DNA of 64,000 nt, from contig NZ_CP058552.1 in NCBI RefSeq assembly GCF_013401555.1, positions 1,240,001 through 1,304,000 of the forward strand, in the 5' to 3' direction. The notes below the pieces were generated by a model. It was not told the origin of the DNA. It saw nothing but the letters and a program-made list of their open reading frames with translations, and did not search any database. This document shows, in pieces, positions 26,064 to 35,146 of this stretch (its first letter is position 1; each line of letters opens with the position of its first letter). A program made the position numbers and the translations under genes. This DNA is from Paenibacillus sp. E222. Lineage in GTDB: Bacteria > Bacillota > Bacilli > Paenibacillales > Paenibacillaceae.

Positions 26064-27497
26064 ATGAGTTTCATGGTTCAATCGGCAATCGCGAATTCTC
26101 GCGCTGTTTCACTACGATGGTGGGCGCTGATCGCGCTGGCGTTCGCGCAATTCCTGGTCGTGCTTGATGCATCCATCGTCAATATCGCGCTTCCCTCTCT
26201 CGGATCAGAGCTTCACCTCAGCACAACTACTCTGAGCTGGGTTATTACGGCTTATGTATTGCCCTTCGGGGGCCTGTTGCTTTTCGGAGGAAGGCTGTCA
26301 GATCGGTTCGGACATCGAAGGTTGTTCATGACCGGAGTCGCCGGATTCGCGCTTGCTTCGGCCGCAGCCGGAATGGCAAACTCGGGAGCCTGGCTGCTCA
26401 TGGCGAGAGCGATTCAAGGCGCATCGGCTGCTCTGCTGGCCCCGGCCGCGCTTGCTCTCGTCACGAAGCTGTTCGCGGATCCGAAGGATCGGGCGAAGGC
26501 GCTCGGCATCTGGGGCGCGGTTGCGGGTATCGGCAGCGCGGCGGGCGTCTTGTTGGGAGGCGTGCTGACGGCTTCGCTTGGCTGGTCCGCGGTGTTCTAT
26601 GTGAATGTTCCTGTAGCCGCATTGGTTCTGGTGGCTGTTCCCTTCCTCATCGCCAAGGATTCGTTAGGCGAACGCCTTAGCCTGGATATCTCGGGCTCGG
26701 CTACTGTAACAGCCGGCATCGTAGCGCTCGTAGCTGCGCTCTTCGGGACAGAGCGGGTCGGCTGGACGGCTCCACAGACGCTGATTCTCGCAGGCTTGGC
26801 GGTGGTGCTGCTCGGATTGTTTCTCTTCCTCGAGAAGCGTGCTTCGAATCCGCTTATGCCGTTCGGCATCTTCCGCAACAAGTCGGTTACAGGCGGCAAT
26901 CTAGCCATGTTCCTCATCGGAGGAGCGACGACGGGATTGTTCTTCGCGCTCTCGGTTTACATGCAGCAAGTGCTTCATTATGATGCGTTAAAAGCAGGCC
27001 TCACCCAGCTCCCGCTCGCCGGAGCGCTGGTCGCCATCGCCGGAGTCGTTCCTGCAGCGATCAAGGCAATCGGGACGAGCAAGACTCTGGCGGCATCGCT
27101 GCTTCTGTTAGCCGCAGGGTTAATATGGCTATCCTTTTCGCCTAGCGACGCTACATTCGCAGCTAATCTGCTGGGGCCATCTATTTTGATCGGGGTCGGA
27201 CTGGGAGGCGCCTTCATCTCCGGAACGGAGCTTGCGGTTCACGGCGTGGCGGATGGGGAAGCGGGGCTTGCCAGCGGCTTGGTCAATACGAGCCAACAGA
27301 TCGGCGGAGCCATTGGACTTGCGGTGCTGACAACGGCGGCGTCGGGTCGAATCGATCGCTTGATGGGCCGCGGCGTAGCCGAAGCGCAAGCATTGACCGG
27401 AGGATTCTCCTGGGTGTTCCTTGGAGCGGCCGCGTTCTCGATTATCGGAGCGATAGTGGTTCTAGCGATTGTGCGGAAACCTCGTCTTCCAAAGTAA
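26064..27497 (+). CDS. MFS drug/solute exporter, 14-segment DHA2 type
   Basis: A 477-residue integral membrane protein of the EmrB/QacA (DHA2) group. It shows the opening WWALIALAFAQFLVVLDASIVNIALPSL, motif A GRLSDRFGHRR, and motif C-like GIGSAAGVLLGG; about 14 membrane segments fit the length. It likely exports a toxic organic compound by proton antiport. AGGAGG precedes the ATG. Operators surround it on both sides, so it is the main effector of the TetR regulon. Confidence 0.9.
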   Translation: MSFMVQSAIANSRAVSLRWWALIALAFAQFLVVLDASIVNIALPSLGSELHLSTTTLSWVITAYVLPFGGLLLFGGRLSDRFGHRRLFMTGVAGFALASAAAGMANSGAWLLMARAIQGASAALLAPAALALVTKLFADPKDRAKALGIWGAVAGIGSAAGVLLGGVLTASLGWSAVFYVNVPVAALVLVAVPFLIAKDSLGERLSLDISGSATVTAGIVALVAALFGTERVGWTAPQTLILAGLAVVLLGLFLFLEKRASNPLMPFGIFRNKSVTGGNLAMFLIGGATTGLFFALSVYMQQVLHYDALKAGLTQLPLAGALVAIAGVVPAAIKAIGTSKTLAASLLLLAAGLIWLSFSPSDATFAANLLGPSILIGVGLGGAFISGTELAVHGVADGEAGLASGLVNTSQQIGGAIGLAVLTTAASGRIDRLMGRGVAEAQALTGGFSWVFLGAAAFSIIGAIVVLAIVRKPRLPK

Positions 27498-27513
27498 GTG
27501 ACTAATCAATCAC
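27498..27513. promoter_or_regulatory. TetR regulon operator 5
   Basis: GTGACTAATCAATCAC directly after the MFS stop codon and 83 bases before the fusion gene. Confidence 0.65.
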
Positions 27514-27595
27514 AAGCTAATTGCAGTCGTATCGGCTAGGAACCAAGTCAACATGATTTAGAATCTCTAGATACCTTAACCTAGGAGTGATCAGA

Positions 27596-29035
27596 ATGCT
27601 TAAAGCAATGGTAGTGAGAGCAGGCAGCGGGTGGGGAAAGGCGCTTGTTAAGCAATTAATCGGGGCTAATGTCGAAGTCGTTGCCTATTCGGGATCGCAA
27701 AGGAAGCTGGAAGCGCTGAAGGAGGCTTTTTCATCCTCATCGCTTCTGCGAACGGCGAGAGGAGAGGCCGGGAATCGGAGCAAGCTGCTGGCTGCCGCGG
27801 AAGGCGTTGACGTGATTTTCTGCGGGGTTTACTTGACCTACGATGATAACCCGGAGAAGGTACGGCGCATGCTGGAAGCCGTTCGAAGCGTCGCAGCGGC
27901 GACCGGAGCCAAGACGGTTACCCTCGAAGGGGTATATCTTCCCGCCGATGAGGAGGAACCGATGAACCCGAACCTTCCCGGCGCGACTTCCATGCGAATC
28001 TTCAGCCCGGAGTTGTACGGCGACGCCGTCTCCAACACGCTCATTCATTATGCGCTTCGCAAAATCGTTCAAGAGAAACCCGTCAAGCTCCTCATCGATC
28101 CGTCCGTCAGAAGAGACTACCTTTACGTGGACGATGCCGCCCGGTATGTTCTGGAATTGGCTTCGATGGAGTCCGCATATGGGGGGGATTGGCATCTGCG
28201 CGGCACAGGCCAGATCTCGCAAGCGGAGCTCTTTGACTTCACGAGCCCAGTCGTCCAAGCGGCACCGCGGTTCGAGCCAATCGGAGGGTGGCAGCGGCGA
28301 CTGCTTCAGTTGTATGAGCCGAAGGTCAAGGGAATGTTGGATCGCTACGAGAAGCGCTGGGACGCTCTTGGAACATATGGCAAAGGTTATGGCGGCGTAT
28401 CGATTTCTTATCAAGAAGGTATAGCATCAACGGTAAAACGCATGTTGGCGAAGTACAAAGTACAATCATTCAATTCCAAATCCAGCGAAATGAGGTCGTT
28501 GAAAATGAAAAAATCGAAAGAGGCAGTCGGCGTGACGGGATCAGAGAACACGGAAGGAATGTCTGTACGGGGGGGAGCAATCGATGTTGACCGGAACGCC
28601 CAGGTCATCGTCGACCTGTCCATTGAGATCGAGGCCTCGCAGGAGACCGTATGGGGGATACAGACTGGCATCGAGCAGTGGCCGACTTGGCAGAAGGACA
28701 TCGCACAAGTGCGATTATCCGGACCGATCGCGATTGGCAGCACGTTCCGGTGGGAGACTCATGGGTTACAGATCGTCTCCACCATCCTTGAGGTTGACCC
28801 CATGAATCGTATCGTATGGGGAGGTCCGGCACACGGTATCGAAGGCGTCCATGTATGGAGCATCACCCCTACGCCTAAAGGAGTACTCGTGCACACCACG
28901 GAGTCTTGGGACGGCCCGCCCGTTGCCGCCGACCCCGACGGAATGAGCGCTGCACTCGAGGCCTCGCTTAGCGCCTGGCTCGCCGCTCTCAAAACGGCAG
29001 CCGAGAGCTTGCAGCTGACTTCGGGAGACAAGTAA
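27596..29035 (+). CDS. NAD-dependent epimerase-like domain fused to an SRPBCC domain
   Basis: A 479-residue two-domain protein. Residues 1-300 resemble the extended-SDR/NmrA-like protein at 31234 (RRDYLYVDDAARYVLELA, SYQEGIASTVKRML), but the glycine motif is altered (VVRAGSGWGKALVKQL). After a linker near 300-340, residues 345-470 form an SRPBCC/polyketide-cyclase-type ligand fold (VDLSIEIEASQETVWG, WPTWQKDIAQVRL). The linker contains MKKSKEA, which could be an old start of a separate gene. I start at 27596 with TAGGAGTGA upstream. Role unknown; probably a small-molecule enzyme in the same regulon. Confidence 0.72.
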   Translation: MLKAMVVRAGSGWGKALVKQLIGANVEVVAYSGSQRKLEALKEAFSSSSLLRTARGEAGNRSKLLAAAEGVDVIFCGVYLTYDDNPEKVRRMLEAVRSVAAATGAKTVTLEGVYLPADEEEPMNPNLPGATSMRIFSPELYGDAVSNTLIHYALRKIVQEKPVKLLIDPSVRRDYLYVDDAARYVLELASMESAYGGDWHLRGTGQISQAELFDFTSPVVQAAPRFEPIGGWQRRLLQLYEPKVKGMLDRYEKRWDALGTYGKGYGGVSISYQEGIASTVKRMLAKYKVQSFNSKSSEMRSLKMKKSKEAVGVTGSENTEGMSVRGGAIDVDRNAQVIVDLSIEIEASQETVWGIQTGIEQWPTWQKDIAQVRLSGPIAIGSTFRWETHGLQIVSTILEVDPMNRIVWGGPAHGIEGVHVWSITPTPKGVLVHTTESWDGPPVAADPDGMSAALEASLSAWLAALKTAAESLQLTSGDK

Positions 29036-29050
29036 TTGACTAATCAATCA
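29036..29050. promoter_or_regulatory. TetR regulon operator 6
   Basis: TTGACTAATCAATCA directly after the end of the fusion gene and before the oxidase gene. The open frame of the oxidase runs through it, but translation most likely starts after it. Confidence 0.6.
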
Positions 29051-29071
29051 TCGTGTGAGGTGGAAGAACTC

Positions 29072-30592
29072 TTGAAGAATAAAAGAAAAATCGGCAAACG
29101 CCTGATTTATATCGGACTTCCTTTGACTTTGGTGCTTCTGCTCGGAGCGGCGCTAAGCACTTATTTCTGGCAAATGAGGCTTCAGAAGCCAGAAGAGATC
29201 AACATGGCTCACCATCAGATGGCGGCTGGCATGGCCAGTATGACAAGCATGGCCGATATGACGGGCATGGAGCATATGGAGGGCAGGGAGTCTTCTTCTT
29301 CCGAAGAAGGCGGGGTATCTTGTGCTTCTATCACAATCCCGGAGTCATCGGCTCCGATCCGCAAGTTCGATCTGACGGCCGCCAAGACGACATTGAAGCT
29401 GGACAACGGCAAGACCGTCGAAGCTTGGACCTTCAACGGCATATCCCCGGGGCCGGAACTCCGCGTCACGGAGGGCGATCGGATAGTTGTTACTCTGCAT
29501 AACAAGGACATCGAGGACGGCGTGACGATTCATTGGCACGGACTTGCGGTCCCGTGCTCGCAAGACGGCATTTCGGGAGTAACGCAAGACGCCGTGCCGC
29601 CGGGGGAACAGTTCACGTATTCGTTTATCGCGACGACTCCAGGTACGTACTGGTACCATTCCCACCAGATGAGCTCGATTCAGGTGAGCAAGGGACTGCT
29701 AGGTGCGCTCATCGTCGAGCCCAAGAAAGGTTCCGAATCCGATCCTTCAACATCTGAGGCAACGGCTCTCTATCAACAGCTAGGCTCTTCCATGCTGGTG
29801 AACGGAAGCGTGATCGGACTGTCGATCCCGGGCAAACCGGGCGAACAGGTCAGGCTAAGGCTGATCAATTCGGGCAATGAAACGATGGAATTCGGCGTCG
29901 ACGGGGCACCCTTCCGGGTCATGGCGATGGATGGCCACGATTTGCATGAACCCGGACTACTGGAAGGGAAGATAGTTCCGATAGGAGCGGGCCAGCGTTA
30001 TGATCTGCTTATCCAAGTTCCGGAGTCGGGCAAAGTCGTCGTCAGCAGCCCTTCGGCTAAAGGCTTGCCGGTTACGATAGGCAGCGGAAGCCAGCCGCAG
30101 CATAAGGAAGGGGGGCAGCTGTTCTCGTTCGTCCATTACGGCACCCCATTGCCTAACGACCCCGTCTTGCAAATCAAACCCGATCGGCACTATGAGCTTA
30201 AGCTCGGCCAAACTCTTTTCACCAAGTCAATTAACGGGAAGTCCTTCCATGAGATTCCTCCGATGACCGTGAAGAAGGGAGACCATGTTCTCATTACCGT
30301 AACCAACGAAGGCGGAGGAGACCATCCCTTCCACCTGCACGGGCACGTGTTCCGAGTCTTGAGTAAGAACGGCTCTGCCTTGCAAGGCAGCCCGGTTTAT
30401 CTCGATACGCTTCTGACGAAGGAAGGCGAGACCTACGAGCTGTACCTGGAAGCAGACAATCCGGGCCTCTGGATGATCCATTGCCACAACCTCAAGCATG
30501 CCTCGATGGGCATGAGCATGATGCTGAATTACGAAGGCATTACGACGCCATACCGGGTAGGAACCAAGTCAGGCAATCTACCCGATCTATAA
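29072..30592 (+). CDS. Multicopper oxidase with Met-rich N-terminal segment
   Basis: A 506-residue exported, probably membrane-anchored, laccase-like enzyme. Residues 10-35 form a membrane/signal segment; a Met/His-rich stretch (MAHHQMAAGMASMTSMADM) follows, likely binding copper. All four copper motifs are present: HWHG, WYHSH, HPFHLHGH and HCHNLKHASMGM. It oxidises phenols, metals or Cu(I). I choose the TTG at 29072, eight bases after AGGTGG; the frame is open to 29036. It lies inside the TetR regulon, unusual for a multicopper oxidase. Confidence 0.9.
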   Translation: MKNKRKIGKRLIYIGLPLTLVLLLGAALSTYFWQMRLQKPEEINMAHHQMAAGMASMTSMADMTGMEHMEGRESSSSEEGGVSCASITIPESSAPIRKFDLTAAKTTLKLDNGKTVEAWTFNGISPGPELRVTEGDRIVVTLHNKDIEDGVTIHWHGLAVPCSQDGISGVTQDAVPPGEQFTYSFIATTPGTYWYHSHQMSSIQVSKGLLGALIVEPKKGSESDPSTSEATALYQQLGSSMLVNGSVIGLSIPGKPGEQVRLRLINSGNETMEFGVDGAPFRVMAMDGHDLHEPGLLEGKIVPIGAGQRYDLLIQVPESGKVVVSSPSAKGLPVTIGSGSQPQHKEGGQLFSFVHYGTPLPNDPVLQIKPDRHYELKLGQTLFTKSINGKSFHEIPPMTVKKGDHVLITVTNEGGGDHPFHLHGHVFRVLSKNGSALQGSPVYLDTLLTKEGETYELYLEADNPGLWMIHCHNLKHASMGMSMMLNYEGITTPYRVGTKSGNLPDL

Positions 30593-30629
30593 CTAAAGAC
30601 TTTCGTTATTCGCAAAGGAGCTTCATGTC

Positions 30630-31151
30630 ATGACCAAAGACGCGAAGATATCCATCAACCGCCGAATCGACATCATCTCTGCGGCGATTGAAGTGTTTGC
30701 CGAGACCGGTTACTACAGAGCCACTACGGCACAAGTCGCGCAGAGGGCACAAATCTCGCAGCCTTACGTGTTCCGTTTCTTCGCCACGAAGGAACAGCTG
30801 CTGCTGTCAGCGCTTGAGGTATCTTGGCTGCGAATCATCAAGTCCTTCCGCCAAGTAATCGAGTCCGCGACTTCGGAGCGGCTGCAAGCCGAATTCATTG
30901 AAACCTACGAGAAAATCTCGGAGAGCCACCGTAATGAAATGCGCCTGCAGATGCAGGCGCAGACGATTCAAGAAGTCCCGATTCAAGATGCCATGCGTTA
31001 TGGGTTCCGGGAGGTGCACCGAATGGTGCTTGAAGCATTCCGCCAAGCGGAGATCTCGAATCCCGAAGAGAGTACGATGCTGTTCCTAGCTCGAGGGATG
31101 CTGTGCAACATTGCCGAGGCTATCCACTTGCCGGAACTGAAGGATAGTTAA
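30630..31151 (+). CDS. TetR-family repressor 2 of the duplicated pair
   Basis: A 173-residue paralog of the repressor at 25297, same length and nearly the same HTH (ATTAQVAQRAQISQPYVFRF), so both probably read the same operator. The ligand domain differs more, especially residues 75-130, which could mean different inducers. AAAGGAG precedes the ATG. It lies 37 bases after the oxidase gene, and operator 7 follows it before the epimerase gene. Confidence 0.9.
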   Translation: MTKDAKISINRRIDIISAAIEVFAETGYYRATTAQVAQRAQISQPYVFRFFATKEQLLLSALEVSWLRIIKSFRQVIESATSERLQAEFIETYEKISESHRNEMRLQMQAQTIQEVPIQDAMRYGFREVHRMVLEAFRQAEISNPEESTMLFLARGMLCNIAEAIHLPELKDS

Positions 31152-31177
31152 AGAGAGCGGGCAGTGCTTTAATCCAG

Positions 31178-31206
31178 TTAGTAATCAATCAATAATTAGT
31201 CAATAA
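31178..31206. promoter_or_regulatory. TetR regulon operator 7
   Basis: TTAGTAATCAATCA followed by AATTAGTCAATAA: two overlapping half-matching copies of the operator, before the epimerase gene. Confidence 0.6.
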
Positions 31207-31233
31207 CCAATGATATAAAGGAGCAGTGATGAA

Positions 31234-32193
31234 ATGACGATGACAAAGGCAATGGTGATTGGAGCAACGGGCGGAACGGGAGCCGCGATTACGGAAGAGC
31301 TGGTAAGAAGAGGGGTCGATACGATTGCATTCGGGCGCTCACGTCAGAAATTAGAACAGTTCGCAGCTCGGCTAGGCAACCCTGGGCATCTGACGCTTGT
31401 CGTAGGGGACGCGATGCGACCCGAGGATATTGCTTCTCAAGCAGGCGGCGCGGACGTATGGTTCCATTGCGCGAATGTTCCTTACCATGAGATGGCGAGC
31501 AAGTTGATTCCGCTGGGCGTGTCGGTGATGGAGGCGGCTGAGCGCATGGCTGTCCGAGTCGTCGCGATTGACGGTATTTACCCTTACGGCAGGAGACAGG
31601 CTAACCCGGTGACCGAGGAGCATCCCAAGCAACCGCATACTCGAAAAGGCAAAGTTCGCTTGGAATATGAACGGATGTTATTCAGCAAGCGGTGGAACCG
31701 GGCCAAGGTTCTGATCGCCCGTCTGCCCGATTATTACGGACCTACGGCCAACGAAGCTTCTTATTTGGGCTCGACTCTGGAAGCAATCGCGGCCGGCAAG
31801 ATGGCGTTCCACATCGGCAATATGCATACTCCTCGCGAGTTCATCTATCTGCCGGACGCAGCGGCAATGATTGTCGAGTTGGCCGGCAAAGACTTCGCCT
31901 ACGAGCAAAATTGGAATATACCGGGGGCCGGGTCGATCGCTGGAAGAGAAATCGTGAAGATCGCGCAATCGGCGAGTGGCAGCGTCAAACCGGTCATTCC
32001 GTTGAAGAAGCTGGGCTTGTCCCTGCTCGGAATCGGCTTGCCCGTCATGAAGGAAGTCGTGGATATGCTTTACTTGACCGAAGAACCGTTGACTCTAAGT
32101 CGAGACAAGTACGAACGACTCATCGGTCCGGTCATTGCAACCCCTTTCCAGGAGGGAATCGCCTCAACGATAAAAGCACTGCAGAGGAAATAA
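31234..32193 (+). CDS. NAD-dependent epimerase/dehydratase family protein
   Basis: A 319-residue extended-SDR protein. MVIGATGGTGAAITEELVRRG is a good Rossmann motif (longer than needed here), VRVVAIDGIYPYG and ARLPDYYGP match the extended family, and REFIYLPDAAAMIVELA recalls the fusion protein. The usual YxxxK is not clear, so it may bind cofactor without classic epimerase chemistry. AAGGAG precedes the ATG. It is the last gene of the third cassette; operator 8 follows its stop. Confidence 0.82.
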   Translation: MTMTKAMVIGATGGTGAAITEELVRRGVDTIAFGRSRQKLEQFAARLGNPGHLTLVVGDAMRPEDIASQAGGADVWFHCANVPYHEMASKLIPLGVSVMEAAERMAVRVVAIDGIYPYGRRQANPVTEEHPKQPHTRKGKVRLEYERMLFSKRWNRAKVLIARLPDYYGPTANEASYLGSTLEAIAAGKMAFHIGNMHTPREFIYLPDAAAMIVELAGKDFAYEQNWNIPGAGSIAGREIVKIAQSASGSVKPVIPLKKLGLSLLGIGLPVMKEVVDMLYLTEEPLTLSRDKYERLIGPVIATPFQEGIASTIKALQRK

Positions 32194-32207
32194 AGGGTTG
32201 CAGAATT

Positions 32208-32223
32208 GTGATTAATTGATCAC
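32208..32223. promoter_or_regulatory. TetR regulon operator 8
   Basis: GTGATTAATTGATCAC, a near-perfect palindrome 15 bases after the last regulon gene. No gene of the regulon follows; it may be left from a lost gene. The rest of 32194-32713 holds site 4 and a palindrome, no gene. Confidence 0.5.
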
Positions 32224-32422
32224 TTTTGACCTGAAGCCAATTTTGTTGCGAAAAGCTTGGAGAATGTTGAAGAAGCAATTCTTCACAGCGCTAATCGACG
32301 GCATCCTGCTGCCTGCCCTCAAAAACCCGCAAAGGCAGGCAGGATCACAGCCCTGGAACCGGGTATAAAGGATTGGCGGTTAAGCGCTTCGGCTAATGAT
32401 TCGCCGATAGACCCGTTAGACT

Positions 32423-32440
32423 GAACCGTATCATAAGTAA
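32423..32440 (+). repeat. Attachment-type site 4
   Basis: GAACCGTATCATAAGTAA, one base from site 1 and again E-P-Y-H-K-stop; GGCGAAAA follows as at site 2. It ends the third cassette. Confidence 0.8.
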
Positions 32441-32517
32441 GGCGAAAATTTGAAATAATTATCGGAGCTTGCAATTGAAGGATTCATACAATACGGCAAA
32501 CAAAAACTGTTGACACA

Positions 32518-32543
32518 CCCCCCCTCAATCGATTGAGGGGGGG
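32518..32543. repeat. Perfect 26-base palindrome
   Basis: CCCCCCCTCAATC followed at once by its complement GATTGAGGGGGGG. It follows TTGACA (32510) and lies 78 bases after site 4. It could be an operator or cruciform; no loop or T run, so not a terminator. Confidence 0.6.
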
Positions 32544-32713
32544 ATGATACCCAGAAAAAGAAGGTACCGGACAAACTTGTTTTTTATATCATTGTTTGCC
32601 TATGGTTTACATGCTTAGCGATAATCTCCCCATTGAAGGCGAAATTCTTGACAACGGATATGGTTGCAACCATTTGTCTCTTTTGCTTTCTCCTCAATTC
32701 CCACATGATGACC

Positions 32714-34144
32714 CTATAGGATCAACTCCGCAAGACGATGAACCCCCTGCTCAATCGATGCTTCATCTACTTTTGCAAACCCCAACACCCATCCTTTTCG
32801 TTTGCTTTCCAAACAATAAGGTCGAAGAGTGTATACACGTATTCCCTTTTGAAGAGCTAACTTAGTTACAGTGTCTTCGTCGTATGACTCTTCAGCTTCA
32901 AGGAGCATATGCAATCCCGTTTCTACCCCACTTAGTGTGAAACGCTCTCCCAAACCACTTGCCACTATAGCTTTTGTCATGGCTTCATGTCTTCGTCGGT
33001 ACACATTTCTGACTCTTCTCATATGGCGCATAAAATGCCCATTCTGGATGAAGTGGGTTAGAGTCAACTGGTCCATAATCGGAAGATGGCGGTAAATCAG
33101 CTCCTGTACCCTGGCTAGTTGAGCAATGGCCTCCACAGAGCCAACGATAGCCGAAATACGAATGCCTGGAGCAATCATTTTAGAAAAACTCATGAGGTAC
33201 AAGGTATTATTAGGTGCCTGGCTAAACAGCGTTGGAAGTGGTTCGCCGCGATATCGAAATTCACTATCATAATCGTCCTCAATAATCCAGAATTGTTCTT
33301 GAGCAGCCTTATGTAACAATTGTTGCCTACGCGGCTCCGACATAACGACTCCGACCGCGCACTGGTGTGAAGGGGTTGTAAAGATCAGTTTGGATTGCGG
33401 GTGAATATGCTCAACCACTAGACCATACTTATCCACGGGAACGGGCACCACATTCATACGCCGGTATTTCATCGCCATCCAGGCAGCTGGAAAACCGGGA
33501 TCTTCTACAGAGACAGTGTCTCCGTCAGCTAAAAGCGATTGTGCGATTAAGTCAATGCTATGCTGAGCTCCTGAGGTCAACAGAATCTGATTGGTTTGGA
33601 TATGGATGCCTCGTTCAAGTGATAAATAACGCTGAATCTGCTCACGTAATGGTGTGAAACCACAGGGATTACCGTAAGACCAGTTGGATAAATCCATTGC
33701 AGCGGATGCGTGCAGAAGCGATTGTCGCCAGTTCTTTTGAAATTGTCCGTCTACATAGGGTTCATGGGGACTAAAATCAATATCCACGTCAGGATGTTCT
33801 TGGCCTTCGAACCAGTCGTGTAATTGATCGACAGCCGAGTTCAACAAAGGAAGTGAGGGGGGAATGGGGCCATCTGCTATTATTTCCTTTGTTGATTCAG
33901 TGACTTGTTGCCATTTACTAACCCGCGTCCCTCCTCGGCGAGATGTAACCGTATAGCCTCGACTTAGCAATTCCTCATAGACGATCTGTATTGTTGAGCG
34001 AGAGACACCTACCATATGAGCAAGTTCGCGGGAAGGAATCAGCAATTCCCCTGGCGCCCAGATCCCGCTCATAATATTATGAATCGCTTGATCAAGCAAT
34101 TGCTGCCAGATTGGTCTCTTGTCATTACGATTCACTTTCATCAT
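32714..34144 (-). CDS. MocR/PdxR-type regulator (GntR HTH plus aminotransferase domain)
   Basis: A 476-residue regulator. The GntR winged helix is at residues 10-75 (IPSRELAHMVGVSRSTIQ), joined to a fold-type-I aminotransferase-like domain with the PLP lysine in MSFSKMIAPGIR. Such proteins use PLP or an amine as signal. I start at the first of tandem ATGs (34144), behind GGAGGTG; upstream codons lack a ribosome site. It is divergent from a pyridoxamine-oxidase-like gene, the common target arrangement for this family, so it probably controls that gene. Confidence 0.9.
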   Translation of the reverse strand: MMKVNRNDKRPIWQQLLDQAIHNIMSGIWAPGELLIPSRELAHMVGVSRSTIQIVYEELLSRGYTVTSRRGGTRVSKWQQVTESTKEIIADGPIPPSLPLLNSAVDQLHDWFEGQEHPDVDIDFSPHEPYVDGQFQKNWRQSLLHASAAMDLSNWSYGNPCGFTPLREQIQRYLSLERGIHIQTNQILLTSGAQHSIDLIAQSLLADGDTVSVEDPGFPAAWMAMKYRRMNVVPVPVDKYGLVVEHIHPQSKLIFTTPSHQCAVGVVMSEPRRQQLLHKAAQEQFWIIEDDYDSEFRYRGEPLPTLFSQAPNNTLYLMSFSKMIAPGIRISAIVGSVEAIAQLARVQELIYRHLPIMDQLTLTHFIQNGHFMRHMRRVRNVYRRRHEAMTKAIVASGLGERFTLSGVETGLHMLLEAEESYDEDTVTKLALQKGIRVYTLRPYCLESKRKGWVLGFAKVDEASIEQGVHRLAELIL

Positions 34145-34353
34145 CGTATACACCTCCAGATAGAAGTTCCAATTATAAATGCTCATTATGGATTGCTTAT
34201 AACCTATATCTTTGGATGTTTTAATGCAATCCATTCACTGATATACTACCGTAATAACCCTGATATTTGCAATCTAGTCGTAGCTGCACTCTAGAAGAGT
34301 ATCGGGGTTTAGAGTGGGATGAGTGTGTTATGAGTGAAAGGAGAGGTTTAGAA

Positions 34354-34902
34354 ATGAATTCGGTTCGTTACAAGATCAGGGAATGCCGGGATCAAGAGAA
34401 AATTGAATGTTTCCTTCATCAGGCGAGAATTGGGTATCTTGGGTTGGTTGATGGGACCCTGCCCTATGTTGTACCGCTTAATTATGTGTGGGCTGAGGAG
34501 AAGCTCTATTTTCACGGGGCTGGAGATGGAAGGCGTAATCATGTCATGAGTGAAAATCCAGAGGTATGTTTTACGGTATGTGAGGAATATGGGACCATCA
34601 CTGACCCGGTACCTGCCAAAACGGATACGGCTTATATGAGCGTAATGGTATTTGGGCAAGCAGAGCCAATCACTGATTTGGATGAAGCCACCCATGTACT
34701 TCAGGAAATGATCAATAAATACGTACCTGGCTATTATAACCGCCCCTTGTCGAAGCAGCATGTGGACAAGTATAGGTCGGCCGTATTCGGCGGACCGGTT
34801 CAAGTGTACCGTGTTATTCCGCACCATATGACGGCAAAAGAAAGCCCAATTGAAGCAGAAAAAATGTATAGAACGGTCATGAATGGCGGACGAGGGATTT
34901 AA
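34354..34902 (+). CDS. Pyridoxamine 5'-phosphate oxidase-like flavoprotein
   Basis: A 182-residue split-barrel FMN-binding protein of the PNPOx-like/NimA group: ARIGYLGLVDGTLPYVVPLNYVW at the start, LYFHGAGDGRRNHVMSENPEVCFTV in the middle. Related proteins reduce nitro-compounds or oxidise B6 vitamers; which applies is unclear. AAGGAGAGG stands nine bases before the ATG at 34354; the frame is open to 34267. Divergence from MocR suggests B6-linked control. Confidence 0.83.
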   Translation: MNSVRYKIRECRDQEKIECFLHQARIGYLGLVDGTLPYVVPLNYVWAEEKLYFHGAGDGRRNHVMSENPEVCFTVCEEYGTITDPVPAKTDTAYMSVMVFGQAEPITDLDEATHVLQEMINKYVPGYYNRPLSKQHVDKYRSAVFGGPVQVYRVIPHHMTAKESPIEAEKMYRTVMNGGRGI

Positions 34903-35105
34903 CGACAAGATACCGTTACGACTTGCGTTAAGCTAACATGTGCGGTAGTTTAATGAAAAGTGAACACGTAAGAGGTCACCTGGGCATAGCGTTCTGGCTA
35001 TGGAAAAGAAAGAATCTTCGAATCTTCGCTATGGGGTAAAGAACAAAGTGCGGCCTCAAATGATAGGTGAGGATTACCAGGAGCTTCGATTATTTAAAAA
35101 AAATG

Positions 35106-35133
35106 AAAAAGACGATAGCTGTGAGCTGTCGCC
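35106..35133 (-). terminator. Terminator of the DUF4062 gene
   Basis: On the minus strand GGCGACAGCT pairs with AGCTATCGTC (wobbles) around CAC, followed by a T run. Confidence 0.8.
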
Positions 35134-35146
35134 TTTAGACCAACTT

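Noticed and set aside
32596..32865. Plus-strand frame over the end of the MocR gene
   Set aside because: Its second half is antisense to conserved MocR codons and it lacks a ribosome site.
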